NCBI GenBank assembly: GCA_013398015.1
Contig: VZRR01008077.1
Coordinates: 1,901,940-1,965,939, forward strand
Direction: 5' to 3'
Origin: Oreocharis arfaki
Taxonomy: Eukaryota > Chordata > Aves > Passeriformes > Paramythiidae
Length of the DNA: 64,000 nucleotides
Shown here: positions 35,601-47,360 of the stretch, one piece after another
Layout of the letters: every line of letters begins with the position of its first letter
How positions within the stretch are numbered: the stretch's first letter is position 1
Notes under the pieces: generated by a model
What the model saw: only the letters and a program-made list of their open reading frames with translations
Database searches by the model: none
Told to the model about the DNA's origin: nothing
Program-made: the position numbers and the translations under genes

Positions 35601-38600
35601 AGTGTGATACATCAATCTGCTGAGATTTTGTTACTACCCCACCTTCAGTTCATTATCTAATCTACATTCACAATGTCTAAAGCAAAGGATCAGCTTTCTT
35701 GATTTGTCTTCATATACCATCACAGCAGGCACAATCAATTAGTTCAATACAGAGAGAAAACCAATCTTTGAAACAGAACCTCAGTTGGTGCAAAAGCCTT
35801 CTGAAGTTAACAGAGCGTGATTAGAAGTTAATGGCATTATTAAAGGTTGAACCAACTGAGTGAGGCTATACCTTTCTGTCTTCATCACCCAGTGCATAGT
35901 TTCACCGATGAAAAGAAATCCACTTTTTTCAAGAACACTGGTTTTACAGAAATACTAGAGCAAGCTGTATGTTTTCATGTTATCATCTCCAAATAGAGCC
36001 TTCTTTAAGGCTGATTCTCACCTGTCCATGACATGCTGATGGAAAGTTCAATCCATAACCCTCCTTGGCTTTTTAATAAGGTGACTAAAGCGTTTAGCAG
36101 TCACACAGCAGTGGAACTTGCAAGAAGGCTTTCTTGTGCAATAGACATTTTAGTTACTAAAACCAAACCAGGGCAAAGCATTGCTGGATTTTTGTTTGAA
36201 TATTGCTATAACAGAATTTATCTTTCTGCTTAAAATGGAGCATACAAGGATGAGCATTAAAACCTACTCTAATTTTAGGGGGTTTTTTTAAAGGAATGAA
36301 AGATGGTGGGTACTTTAAAGTGACCTTCCTAGCTGTGCAGCTGATCTTGCCAAATTGGAATCCTACTCATTATTAGACTAATTGCCAAAACTGTACAGAA
36401 GCAATCCTCTAGCAAAGAAAGAGAGGGATCATACTTAGCAGCAGTTTTAAGACTATAGAATTTATGGTATTTTTAGTGACTTGATACATGGAGTCAAAGA
36501 TCTGCTTCTACCCTTAGCAAAGTTCTGTGAGAGCATGAACTGTCCTTCTGTGTCATACTTCAGGTCAGGAATTTGGGTATCTGCTCACCAAACTTCAATT
36601 AATGTTTGAGAGGCTGAGGCACTAATGACTTCAAGCAGTGCTATTACTCATGAGATGACAAAGGAAACTTGGACTAAGTCTGTAACGCTTTAATGGCTTC
36701 TCAGAGCTGGATGTTAAACTGTTTGATAACTCACTCCTAATTATGGAGAGTATGGAAGCAATTTAACTCAATCAACTAGTTGGCTTCAAAGACAGAGCTG
36801 TATTTTCTTTATCACAAGCCAGTGATCAGTATCAGGTTCAGCAGCACTGATAACACATGCAACAATGGCTGTTGAGTGCCACTGACTGCTAATGAGAACT
36901 TGATCAATAGTATTTCTAATGGTGCAATTCTGACTGTAATGGGGCTGCTTCTGATGAAAAGGAAAATAAGTTAGGAATGATTTTATCTTCAGCCACTGCA
37001 CATTCCAGTGCTGCCTATTTCTTGCTATTCCACCTGCTGTTTAATATTCAATAAGTATTTCTCCAGTTGTTTCTGCATAGTCCAGTCCCTCATTCAAGAC
37101 TCCAAGGGTCACAATGCTTAGGTGTTTATAGGTACTATGCCGTAGAACTCCTGAGTTACTTGCTACTGGTTTGGTTTTTTTATAATGCCTAGCGGATGCA
37201 AGGTGAGAGCAAAGCTGCCATTTTTTACCATTCAGGCAGCATCAAACAGGATCATCCATTACCAGCGTTTTCTCGCACAACTTCCTGGAGGGTGCACTCC
37301 AAATACAGACAGGTATTAATGTCCAGGTCTGTCTGTTGCTCAGTGATACACACGAGGTTGTTTGATTGGATGCTCCCAGCAATATTTCTACATTTGCACT
37401 CAACATCTCCGGTTTAAGCTTTTTCTCTGGCCACATTCACTTCACAAGCAAAAACCAAATAATAGACCATTTTGGCCCCTGGGAAAACTATCCCCACTGC
37501 CATATGGGGCAACTGCATAAAACAGTGCAACTAATTTCTCTAAGCTCTTTTGTGCATAAGTTTAAAAAGTGTCCCTGACATTTAATTTCAAGTGGCAGCA
37601 CATTTCATACATAAAGCAAGCAAGATGTGGTGAGCTTGTGATTGAAAGGACACGCTCTAGACACATTGCAGAGAAATCACACAAGCATGGGGAAAACTGG
37701 AAAGCTGAGGAAATAGATTCTACCAACTTTACTACAGAAAGGGTTGGGTAAGTCAGAAGCTAGAGAGAGGACTGCATTTTGAAGTGAAATTTCAGAACAT
37801 TCTCAGTTAAGACAAATGTACCAGAATTACATGCAGAGAAGAAACTTTCACAACAAATATGATAGGAATGAAAAACAGAGAGAACAGAGGTAAAGCCAAA
37901 CAACACTGTGAAGTCCCTACTATTGTAGATCATCTGCTGTCATAGTCAGCTGGAGTCATAAAAGAGTCAATTATATTTTGTTTGTGCACTGCAAGTATTA
38001 ATAACCCCAAAACATAGGGATCACACCAATTAAAGGCACCAATTTAATTTCACTGCACATGTATGAGTGAATGAAAAAACTGTATGCAATAAGAAGGCTA
38101 GAAAAGTAAAAACTAGGGCTATATAAGTCAATTCCCACAGGCAATATAACTGTCTCATTTATTGTACATTAGGTGCCCATGTGTACGTATTTCTCCTCAC
38201 TCTCACTAAGGCTTAAGCACCATCAAATTTATCACACTGTTGGAGTGAGCATGTGGACAGTAACTAGGCAGTAGTTAACATGCTAGAAATCAACAGCCCA
38301 AGGCGCTTGACAGTCATTTGTCATGAAGACATAACCAGAAGTAGAAAACAATCAAGGACTGGCAGTCGGAAAAAACACAAAAGTAAAAAAATCAAGAGTG
38401 TTAGTGTCTTGGCAACCAATTCTAACCACAACTCCTGCTCATAAATATGTTATTAAGCCCAGTCATTACAGATAAATGGAACATTCAAAACAAAAATATA
38501 TGCTCCTCTAGATGATGCACTTACCCTGCAAAAACCATACTTCAGCTGTGAATAAGATCAAATCACACAGAGAGACAGAGTTCATGCTAAATTTTTTGCT

Positions 38601-39709
38601 TCCCTCAGTCTATCAGCAGGAGAAGCCCTCTCTTGAGGCCACATTATGTTCCAGGGGAATATAATCCTTGAGGAGCCAGGAGGGTACGCTTAACATCCAG
38701 GTCCCAGAAAAGGAAGAGAGGATAGATTGATATTGTCACATCAGTAAACTAAAAGATGTTCTTCCTGACTATAGTGGGTCATCAAATGGTGCTCAGGATT
38801 ACAAGTGGTGTGATTTTGTAATAATTATTGAATGTGGTGAAGACATTCTTTTTCACATAATTACTTAATCTTCTTGAGTCTCTCAAGGTATTTGCCATTC
38901 TCATCAGCTGAACTGTCACTATATAAAACAGAATTCACTGAATTAAGAGCTGGGAACATGACAAATAGCAGACTTTGCTAGGGCATTTTATTGAAAAAAT
39001 TATTTGGAAAGTATTTTCTTAATAAGTTCTCATATTATTCTATTGTACCTGTTCCATCAAAAAAATGTCAGAGATGTCTTTTTCCTCATTTTCCCAAATT
39101 CTAATGGATAATGATGTACTCAATTGTTAACATTCAAAAGCAGAGAAATTATTAACATTTCTGTAAATGATTTGTGAAGTTTAGGGATTTTTTACTTTAG
39201 AAATAATTGGCATCAAATTTACATCAATCTCATAATGATAATTACATTTATCTAACATTGATTTCTGTGGGGCAAATGATCCTCAGAAAATTTGATTGCC
39301 TCACATGTATTCATTGAGTTATCCTTTGAATATCATAAGTACAGCAAATATTCTCACCTTCACTTTTAATCATGGAAAGATAAGGCATAAAGCAATTAAA
39401 CAGCACATTCATTAAAAGACTTAAGAAAGCCTGTGCCAAGGCTCAAATGCTCAAGTGCAATATCTCTGACAGAAGACTTTCCTTCTTCCTATCTAGTTTC
39501 TGGGCCAAGTGTCTTCTCTGGGAGACAATCAGGCTATAGACACACTGTCAACAAAGGGAAGTGTTGTTGTCAAACACGAACTTTGTGACATTTCAGTCCC
39601 AGTCTCTGAATAGCTTTGAATACAGCGATTCTCTCCTTTTAGAAATAAGGTTAAAATTCATCCAGCTAAATGACTCAGTCTGAGAAAATATCTGAGGCAG
39701 AGATTACAT

Positions 39710-39765
39710 TACTGGAAGTTGGAGGTGGAAGGGTTCCTTCAGGTCACCAGCTCCACTGCTATGTT
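39710..39765 (-). mobile_element. Possible CR1 3'-terminal relic
   Basis: The phrase gttggaggtggaagggttcc followed by ttcaggtcaccagctccac resembles the antisense CR1 end (ggttggaagggtcctcaggtcatcc...). The match is short and imperfect. Confidence 0.3.
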
Positions 39766-40326
39766 TTAAAAGAATATTTAATATATTTTGTATACGTTTT
39801 GTCTTTTTGTTGACTTCCAAAGTTCCTGAATAAGAGGGATGTTTACTGCAACTCTTCATACAGCGTCACTGAGAAATAGGTCTCTAAACTGACTTGCACA
39901 AAGTCTTTCTGAACTGCTTTATGAAAAACTGCCAAACAATGCTGCACCTTCTCTGATGTTTGTTCCAAAGCTCCCTGGAGTCAAGAGAAGTCTCTCCTGA
40001 GGAATCAAGCTGCTGGAAGCTCGAAGTTTTTATTAATTCACAGAACACAAAACAGAAAATGGGTATCCCCTCGCCTCTGTTCAAGTGCCTGAAGTATAGG
40101 TGCAGACAAACTGAATTTCAGCCATGCATGTAGTTTTCAGCCAGTGTAACCCCTGGACACTGAAGTGAGCAGCTCCAGTGCTGGCACAACCATGCACAAG
40201 AGGCTTCCCGAACTGGGAGGACTGAAGGGAGTGCAGAGAGATGCAGTTAAGGGATAGGGGCAACTGGGACATATTCCTGCTCCGCAAGCACATATATCTC
40301 CTCTGTGCCTGCCCCACCTCCCCAGG

Positions 40327-40543
40327 AGCTAGGACTAATATTCAGAAAAATTTCATCACCAGCAGGCTTGTCAAGCATTGGAACAGTAGGCTGTGGGAAG
40401 TGGCTGAACCACCACCCCTGGAGATGTCTAAGAGACATAGATGTGGCCCTAAGGGACAAGGTTTCTGTTAACTCAGACTAGGTCAACAGTTGAACTCAAT
40501 GACCTTAAAGGTCTTTTCTAACCTAGATGATTCTATGATTTTA
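40327..40543 (+). mobile_element. CR1 LINE 3' fragment with intact tail
   Basis: The sense strand carries attcagaaaaatttcatcac, gtcaagcattggaacagtag, tggaacagtaggctgtggga and ggagatgtctaagagacata, ending aatgaccttaaaggtctttt and agatgattctatgatttt. One frame still shows the phrase VKHWNSRLWEVAEPPPLEM, a decayed version of the CR1 ORF2 C-terminus. The copy is 5'-truncated and opposite in orientation to SORCS1. Confidence 0.92.
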
Positions 40544-41568
40544 AGCTCTCTAAGACCACTGACCAATGCATGTAAATTTTTATGAATAATGACATTTGTC
40601 CTTCTAGAGCTGGCTGGCTTACTGCATAGCCAGGATGTAACACACAGTATGTCCTTTTCTTGGTGTGCTGGACATCCCTCTTCTTTAGTGAGATTCCCTC
40701 CACAGCCTAGACCAAATGTCATGGAAACCAATGAAATCTCATTACTATGTGATAACAATTAACTGCTTTTCTTAATAAGCCAACATCTTCCTCTCTGCAT
40801 ATCCTGATTTCTTTATTAACCTCGAATAGAAGTCGCATTCAGAAACCTTTATCAATGACTCAGACTGAGACAAAAAGTCAGTAAAGAAAACTATATTGCC
40901 CAGAGCATCCTTTCAACTTTAGTTTCTTCTTTGGTTTATGGGTCATTTGCAAATCTGTTCTGACAGGAATATTAGGCTGCTATATAGCTATAGCAGAAAA
41001 TTCACCAGAGATTTAAACTCCAGTGAATGTGCACATTCCCATGGGCCGTGAATGAGAGAGTTTTTATATCAGCACTCAGTTCTGAATCATCAGCCAGCTT
41101 TGCTCACCTACTAAAATAAATTTTGAAAACCTTAATAAAGAAAGCCCAATTTGTGTGCTAACCAGCTCTCTAGGAAGCTTGCTATCTGATTACATACCCT
41201 CTCTCAAACAAATATTTAAGTTATAAATGTTTCTTCAGCAGTTGTGAGCACGAGGATTCCCCCCTAGTTCCAGAGCACTTGCACAGAAAAATTCAAAGCT
41301 TATAGCTTTCCAGCATTGCAAGCCTACTTGAAACATTTGCAATCTTTTTGTAGGCATGTGTCTGAACTAATTGCATAAATTTTTTTACCTGACAAGCAAA
41401 ACAGATGTCAGATGACTAAATTAATTGATTCAGGTGCTGATTTGGCACAGCTTTCCCCCTTTTATTATACTCAGATCTGCCTTGTCCATGTTCTCCTGCA
41501 TAATAAAGTCACTGGAACAATTTAGATGGTGAATAAAATGGCAGAACTCCAGAAAACTCACTGATTTC

Positions 41569-41612
41569 AACCTTCTTATACTCTGCAAACAACCTTCTTG
41601 TACTCTGAGAAC
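41569..41612. repeat. 22-bp imperfect tandem duplication
   Basis: Two adjacent 22-bp units begin aaccttctt and end aac (41569-41590, 41591-41612), differing at a few positions. It is a small local duplication in the intron. Confidence 0.8.
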
Positions 41613-43903
41613 TATGGTATAAACTTCTATATTTGAGAAGAGCCAGATCAAAATCCAAGCATGAGAATGGTGCCAGTTTCCACATTTAGTTGTGGATTTT
41701 CTAAGAGGCACTGAAAAACTGCAGTGAACTCCATGAATGTAGTCATTAGACATGTTCTTCTCTCTAGGGTCTTTCACGGAGTTGGCAGAGGGCTAATTAA
41801 GGAGACTGCAGCTCAGTGTATCCTGTCCATATTGACACACTTCCTCCCGAGCCCCCTCACAGCACTGACATCAACTAACAAGACAAAACAGGCATGGAAG
41901 AATGAAAAATCTTGAATTCTGAGTTTATCGTGGCTTCAACACCTGCTTCTCAGATGGGAGATGATGGGCAGAAGAGCACATTGCTTCACATCAGACATGT
42001 CATATACACAGCTCTGGACCCTCTGGGCCAGCAGAGAGAAACAGGTTTTTTAAGATACTGCTTCAGGAAATCTAGTGCCACAGCAGGGATTAGGATCACA
42101 GGTCACGGGTGTCGAGATCCTCCTGTCTCCTTCACTTCTACCTGCAGATTTTCTTGTCCTTCTTCTTGTGTTATCATTGGCACTCATTCAACTCAATCTG
42201 CCAGCTGGTTCAGTGACCTGACCACGGTAGGGGCACACAGCCCTAAATCAGCTGGGAAACAATTACTGGGTAGGGTGTTAAGGGGGACACAGCAGACTTA
42301 ATCCTGACACAGACTGTCACAGTGGAACCTTTGGTTTGATTGCTGGACTCCTCTCCTGACAAGTCCATGGTGTTGATGACAAGAACAAGTCAAGAATGAT
42401 AACTTCATGGCTTTGCAATCCTAATAACGGGCCTAAACAAGGCAAGGTGAACCCTCGTTGTAAGACTATTTCGTCCCTTATTTGACGGTTAATGGCTGGC
42501 TTGATTTGTATCAGAATGAGGTTTTATTTGGAAGTAATTCATCGTGCCAGGTTGCATCAATACTGCTTAATCTCCCAAAACTCTTTTTCAGACCCAGAAG
42601 AATTAGCTCTTCTGCAGATCAGAACTAGGGGCTTTACAATCTAACCTTTTTCCCTTCCCACTCTTACTCTTTATACTACAGATGAGAGTCTTCAGTATCA
42701 GAAAGCCCCAGAAATGAAGCTCTTGAACAGTGCCGAAAAAGAAGGGCTGATCAAAGGGTTAGTGGCAGACATGGGACTTGATACCTCAAAGGGCATCCAG
42801 CTTACAAGTACATTTTATATCTTTGAAAGCATGGAATTCTCTACCTTCCAATCAGAGCACTATTTATACAGCCTCAGAGGCACTGCAGTTACAAATAAAA
42901 TGGGAGGTACTCGTCCCAGAGATCTTAAATAATTTCTACAATGGGAGATGACAACAAAGAGACCAACAATGTTACTCAAAAGTCAAGATTGCAGAAGTGA
43001 GAAACTGTCAGATATTCTGTTACATACCCTTAATATTATATTCAGGCCTCTTGCTTGCTGTTTCTCATCCAGCTTCAGTTTCCACCCCATCCCCTACAAA
43101 TCATGAGATATGAGATCCTAAAATTCTGCCTCCGTGAAACGGGACAATTTTATACTCTGCTGCATTTTAGTGGTCCATTGTCAAGGATAACTAGTCACAC
43201 CAAAAAACAATACTTCACAAAACCTAGTCACATTTTCATGGTTTGTTTAAGAATCATCACCCAGTTTTGATCTTGGTTACACTAGGAAAAGTCAGAAGTA
43301 AATCTCCAGACTTGCAGCCAATTGATCTCAGCTTAACAACTTACTGTGTGTTACCTGAGGCATTTCCCTTTCTATGAACGTACTTTTATCCCCAATACAT
43401 TCGACTTAGTTTAAGCCTTTATTTATTTTGGCCTAAGCTTAGTTCTCCCATTTTGCATTGCCAAGCAAAGAGCACATACATGGATACTGATGCTAATCAA
43501 TCTATCAGCACCTATCAGCCTGGTAAACTCTTTATTTAACTGTGTGCCTGAGACTACCATTCTATACTGTCACTCGAAGATAAAATCAGAGTAAAGAAGT
43601 TTAAGGGCAGCAGGTAAGGCAGAAGCTACAGGCATTGTGGAAGTTATTTCACAGTATCTGTGACCATGCACTAGAAGTCACATAGCTGATGATCTGGCCC
43701 CCACTTCTCTTTGTAGAATATACTTTATGAGACTTGCTAACTAAAAACTTTGCTGGGGGCAAGCCACACTGACCCCATGTCCTACTAATCCTGTTCCATA
43801 AAAAACAAAAAAGCTAATAGAACAACAAGAAGTTAAAATAATTTTAATCTATTTCAAATACTAGAGATTCCCATATTTAGAAGAACACGTGTGTGCAAAT
43901 ACA

Positions 43904-43921
43904 CACACAAATATTTGTGTG
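43904..43921. repeat. 18-bp perfect palindrome
   Basis: CACACAAATATTTGTGTG reads identically on both strands. It sits in a CA/TG-rich patch (about 43886-43928) that also holds GTGTGTGCAAAT and GTGTGCAAACAC. Confidence 0.8.
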
Positions 43922-46237
43922 CAAACACAAGATTTTAAGAAGAAAAGGTTTGTTTTACAAACTGGTCAACATTTTAATATGTAAGATGGTCTTACTTGAT
44001 AGGCCTGAGTAAATTTCCAATCAGTATAAATGGCTTCAGGGTATGTGGACTTTTTCTTCTTTCATTTTCATTTTTTTGAAGGGGAAAAATACATGGTTTT
44101 CAATGTTAATGAAAAGAAAACCTCCAAAAGCAGGCACTATTTGCAGCACCAAGCCATTCCCCTGAGGACTCAGCTACTGAAGAAACAGCTAATAGTTATA
44201 AGTAATATTCAAAGACATTAAATAAAATTCCTCTGACAAATTCCTCCAACACTGCCTAAAAATGAGCAAGACCAGCACTACACAGATCTTTGAATGATGA
44301 AGCTGCATTTTAGAAGTTGCTTTTAATTTATTTTTCCTCCAATACAACTTCAGCAGATTTCATCTGTATCTTTAGAGAAATCCTACACACCCTGTACAGG
44401 TTCGGAAGCCCATGTCCAGACGTGTTACTGAAGCAGAATATATTGCCTATATCCCTAAATAGGCTGGAATTAGGAAGAGAAGGTGCAGGATTAGCAGAGA
44501 ATCCAGAGTAGAGAAAGGATTACAAAGACAGGATTTGAAAGACCCAGCAATAATCAGCTCTCAGACAGAATTTAGAGCTGCTTTGGCTTAGCAGATAATG
44601 TTTCATAGGGTTTTCCCTGGAGTTCCTTTTAAGAACATTTGAGGGAGTTGCAAGTTTTGTTTGTGTTTGCTTTTCTTATCTTTTCCCTCAAAAAAACAGC
44701 TGGACGTGGATGAAACCAACATGGATATGTAAGAGATGGGAAGCTGAGAGTGCACAAAGCTCCTGAGACAAGAAAAATCCTGTGTCACTTGACACGGTGA
44801 ATCAGATATGAGCCTTTATTTAGAGCATGGTCCTACTGTTCCTACAGATAAAAACAGGTATACAAGCAAGGACAAGAAGAACACCTGGAAAACAAAAAAA
44901 TATTAAATACTATGGCGATAAGAGAGATTTTATTTCGGCTGGCCTCCTGGCTCACTAGTTATTTAGTGAATTCCCTGTTTTCCTTACTGTAAAAATTGCT
45001 CACAAAACAGGGATAATGCCACATATCTAAATCAAAAACTGGAAGAAAACAGGTGAAGTGACAGATTCATAAAAAGCCACATGCAGGACACAGTTCGTTC
45101 AGAACAACCAAGGAAAAGCCCACATTTTATGACTATGCTGGCTGATAAACAGTTCTAGTTTCAAACAAGCAGAAATATATTTTTTCATTGCAAATATTTT
45201 GTGTGTTTCAAAAACCCAAAGTTTCAGGAGAGGCACTGTAAAGTCACATATATTTGAAATCTCAGAAAAACCAATTTAATCTGAAACATCTTCAGGACGA
45301 AAAAAAAAAAAAGGAAAAAACATGAGGAAAGCCTAAATGTTTTTACTACTTCAAAATGAAATGTTTAAAAACGTGTCACAAAACATTGCTTTGCGTTGCA
45401 AATTTTGGCAATTTAATAAAAATTAATTATAAAATGTTTGAGTCTCAACAGAACTGACACATAGGGGGAAATCAAACAAATTTTTTGACCCTAAATTATG
45501 TTTCTTCCATCTCTTACTTCAGAAAAATCAAATATCAACCTTCCATAAATAAAAAAAGAACAAAGTCCTAACTGTAGAGAAGGCTAAATATTTAAGTCCT
45601 AATTAGGTGTGCACCTCCCAGCACAGCAAAAAGAAGAAAAGAATTGGTACTAACCCTCCGTGTAGACCTGGCCCTGAATTCTTCAGAGAATTGAATCCCC
45701 CTCAAACAAAGGATGGTTCAGAACTGTAAGTTTAAGCTAGAGGGCCTGGGAATGTTATGCAAATGTCTTAATGCATTGTGCACCCATCAAACAAAGAAAA
45801 TAATCAACTTGATTTGCAAGAACACCCTACCTATGATTCTGTAAAGCCGCTCTTCTTAATCCTCTAAATTCCTCCCCCACCTTGACTCCATCCTTTCTTT
45901 CCTTTTATCCTCTGATTCCACCTCTTTTATTCTTTTTCTCCTTGCTATTCCAGCTGGCAGGTGACTGCCTGCTCCCTCTCTGGGTCATTATTTTGCCTGC
46001 CTCTTTCCAACTACTTTATTAATTATCACTTGTGTTAATTCAGCATCACAACAGTCCATCACAATCATATTCCAGGAGTCTGTTGCTCCAATTAATATAC
46101 AAATATCAACAAAGCAGTGGGTTTTGCTGTAGAGAACTACAAAGAACAGCACCTGCAAAGGTATAAACTAAAGGCAGCCAAAAGTAAGCTGAAACACAAC
46201 TATGACCAGAGGTTTCCTGTCATAAATGACAGAAGCC

Positions 46238-46290
46238 AAAAAAAAAAAAAAAAAAAANNNNNAAAAAAAAAAAAAAAAAAAAAAAAAAAA
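46238..46290. repeat. A-homopolymer with a five-N assembly gap
   Basis: About 20 A precede and 28 A follow NNNNN at 46258-46262. The gap sits inside the homopolymer, so real length and content are unknown. The lysine-only frame across it is not a gene. It may be a plain homopolymer or the tail of a retrocopy; the 100-150 bp to its left show no recognised family. Confidence 0.9.
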
Positions 46291-47336
46291 GGAGGAAAAA
46301 AGAGAAAACCCTTTCCTTTTTTTAACTATTGACATAGGGCAGAGAAAGTTCTCTAGAGAGCATCTCATCCTATGCATGATGGGCACACTGAGAAACCTTA
46401 TAAAGGCAGTTAATTGAAAAGGCTGCAAGGAGAAGCGGGGACTAGAGCCACAGGTTAATGGGAGGTAGCAGCTGACCTCCTAATAAGCAGTGAGGTATGG
46501 CAAAGATAGCAAAGTCTGGAAAGCGAAGATCTGCAGCTCTGCTTCCAGTGTAAAAAGCTGGGGAGCACTCCAAAGAGATGTGGCTGCAGCAGAAATGGAG
46601 GTGTCTGATTTCTGCAGCTGCGTTCTGTGTGGATCAGATGGCCACGCTTGTGGGGGACAGGGCATTGCAGTAACTGGGACGTGAGGTGCTGAAGGCCTAA
46701 ACAGGAGCATCAGCCCTGCAGTCAGCGAGGAAAGGCAACATGTTAGGAACAGGAATGCCAAAAGAATTCACTGGGCTTTGATACAACCTGCATAGAAAAC
46801 CTGGCCTGATATAAACCAGCTTTATGGCTCCCTACAGCTGGAGCCATAGGATGGATGGAGCTGTTTCTCCTTTCTAATGGCCACCACCTACAGAGCCAGT
46901 CATCTGGATCAAAGAGGGGTTGCCATGCTGCCCTTCAGTAGTCCTCTTAATCCACAGCAACACACTAAAATAGCAACTAACATCTTTAAAGCAGCTCAGA
47001 AAGACATCTCCTCCTCCTCATCTCTAGCATTAACATTTCAAAAGCAAATAAATCCTGGTTCACAGAAAAGGACTCGATGTCCCCACAGACAGGCTCATGC
47101 AGTGAGTTATTTGGAAGCGAGCAAGGCAGACACTGAATTTTGCTGGTTCAGAACATCAGGGATGTGTTTCACTCCACAGCAATGAAAGGGAAGCTAGAAG
47201 GGAGCAGGATCCAGTGCATACCTAAGTGTGGGTGAGCTCAGGCAAACCACTACTAAAATAATAGTAAAGAATACAGCTGTATCCATAAATAAATCTATTC
47301 ATTGCAGCAGTACCTGAGTAACTGCTGTAGCTGTAG

Positions 47337-47360
47337 TGTGTAGCTATACTTAGCTACACA
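47337..47360. repeat. Perfect 10-bp inverted repeat, 4-base loop
   Basis: TGTGTAGCTA (47337-47346) and TAGCTACACA (47351-47360) are exact reverse complements separated by tact. It is preceded by related GCTGTAG units (ctgctgtagctgtag). Confidence 0.8.

Noticed and set aside
45831..45842. CTATGATTCTGT resembling a CR1 3' terminus
   Set aside because: It is only 12 bp; the upstream sequence does not match CR1.
46117..46428. Poly-Lys and poly-Phe frames across the N gap
   Set aside because: They are artefacts of the A-homopolymer and unresolved bases.
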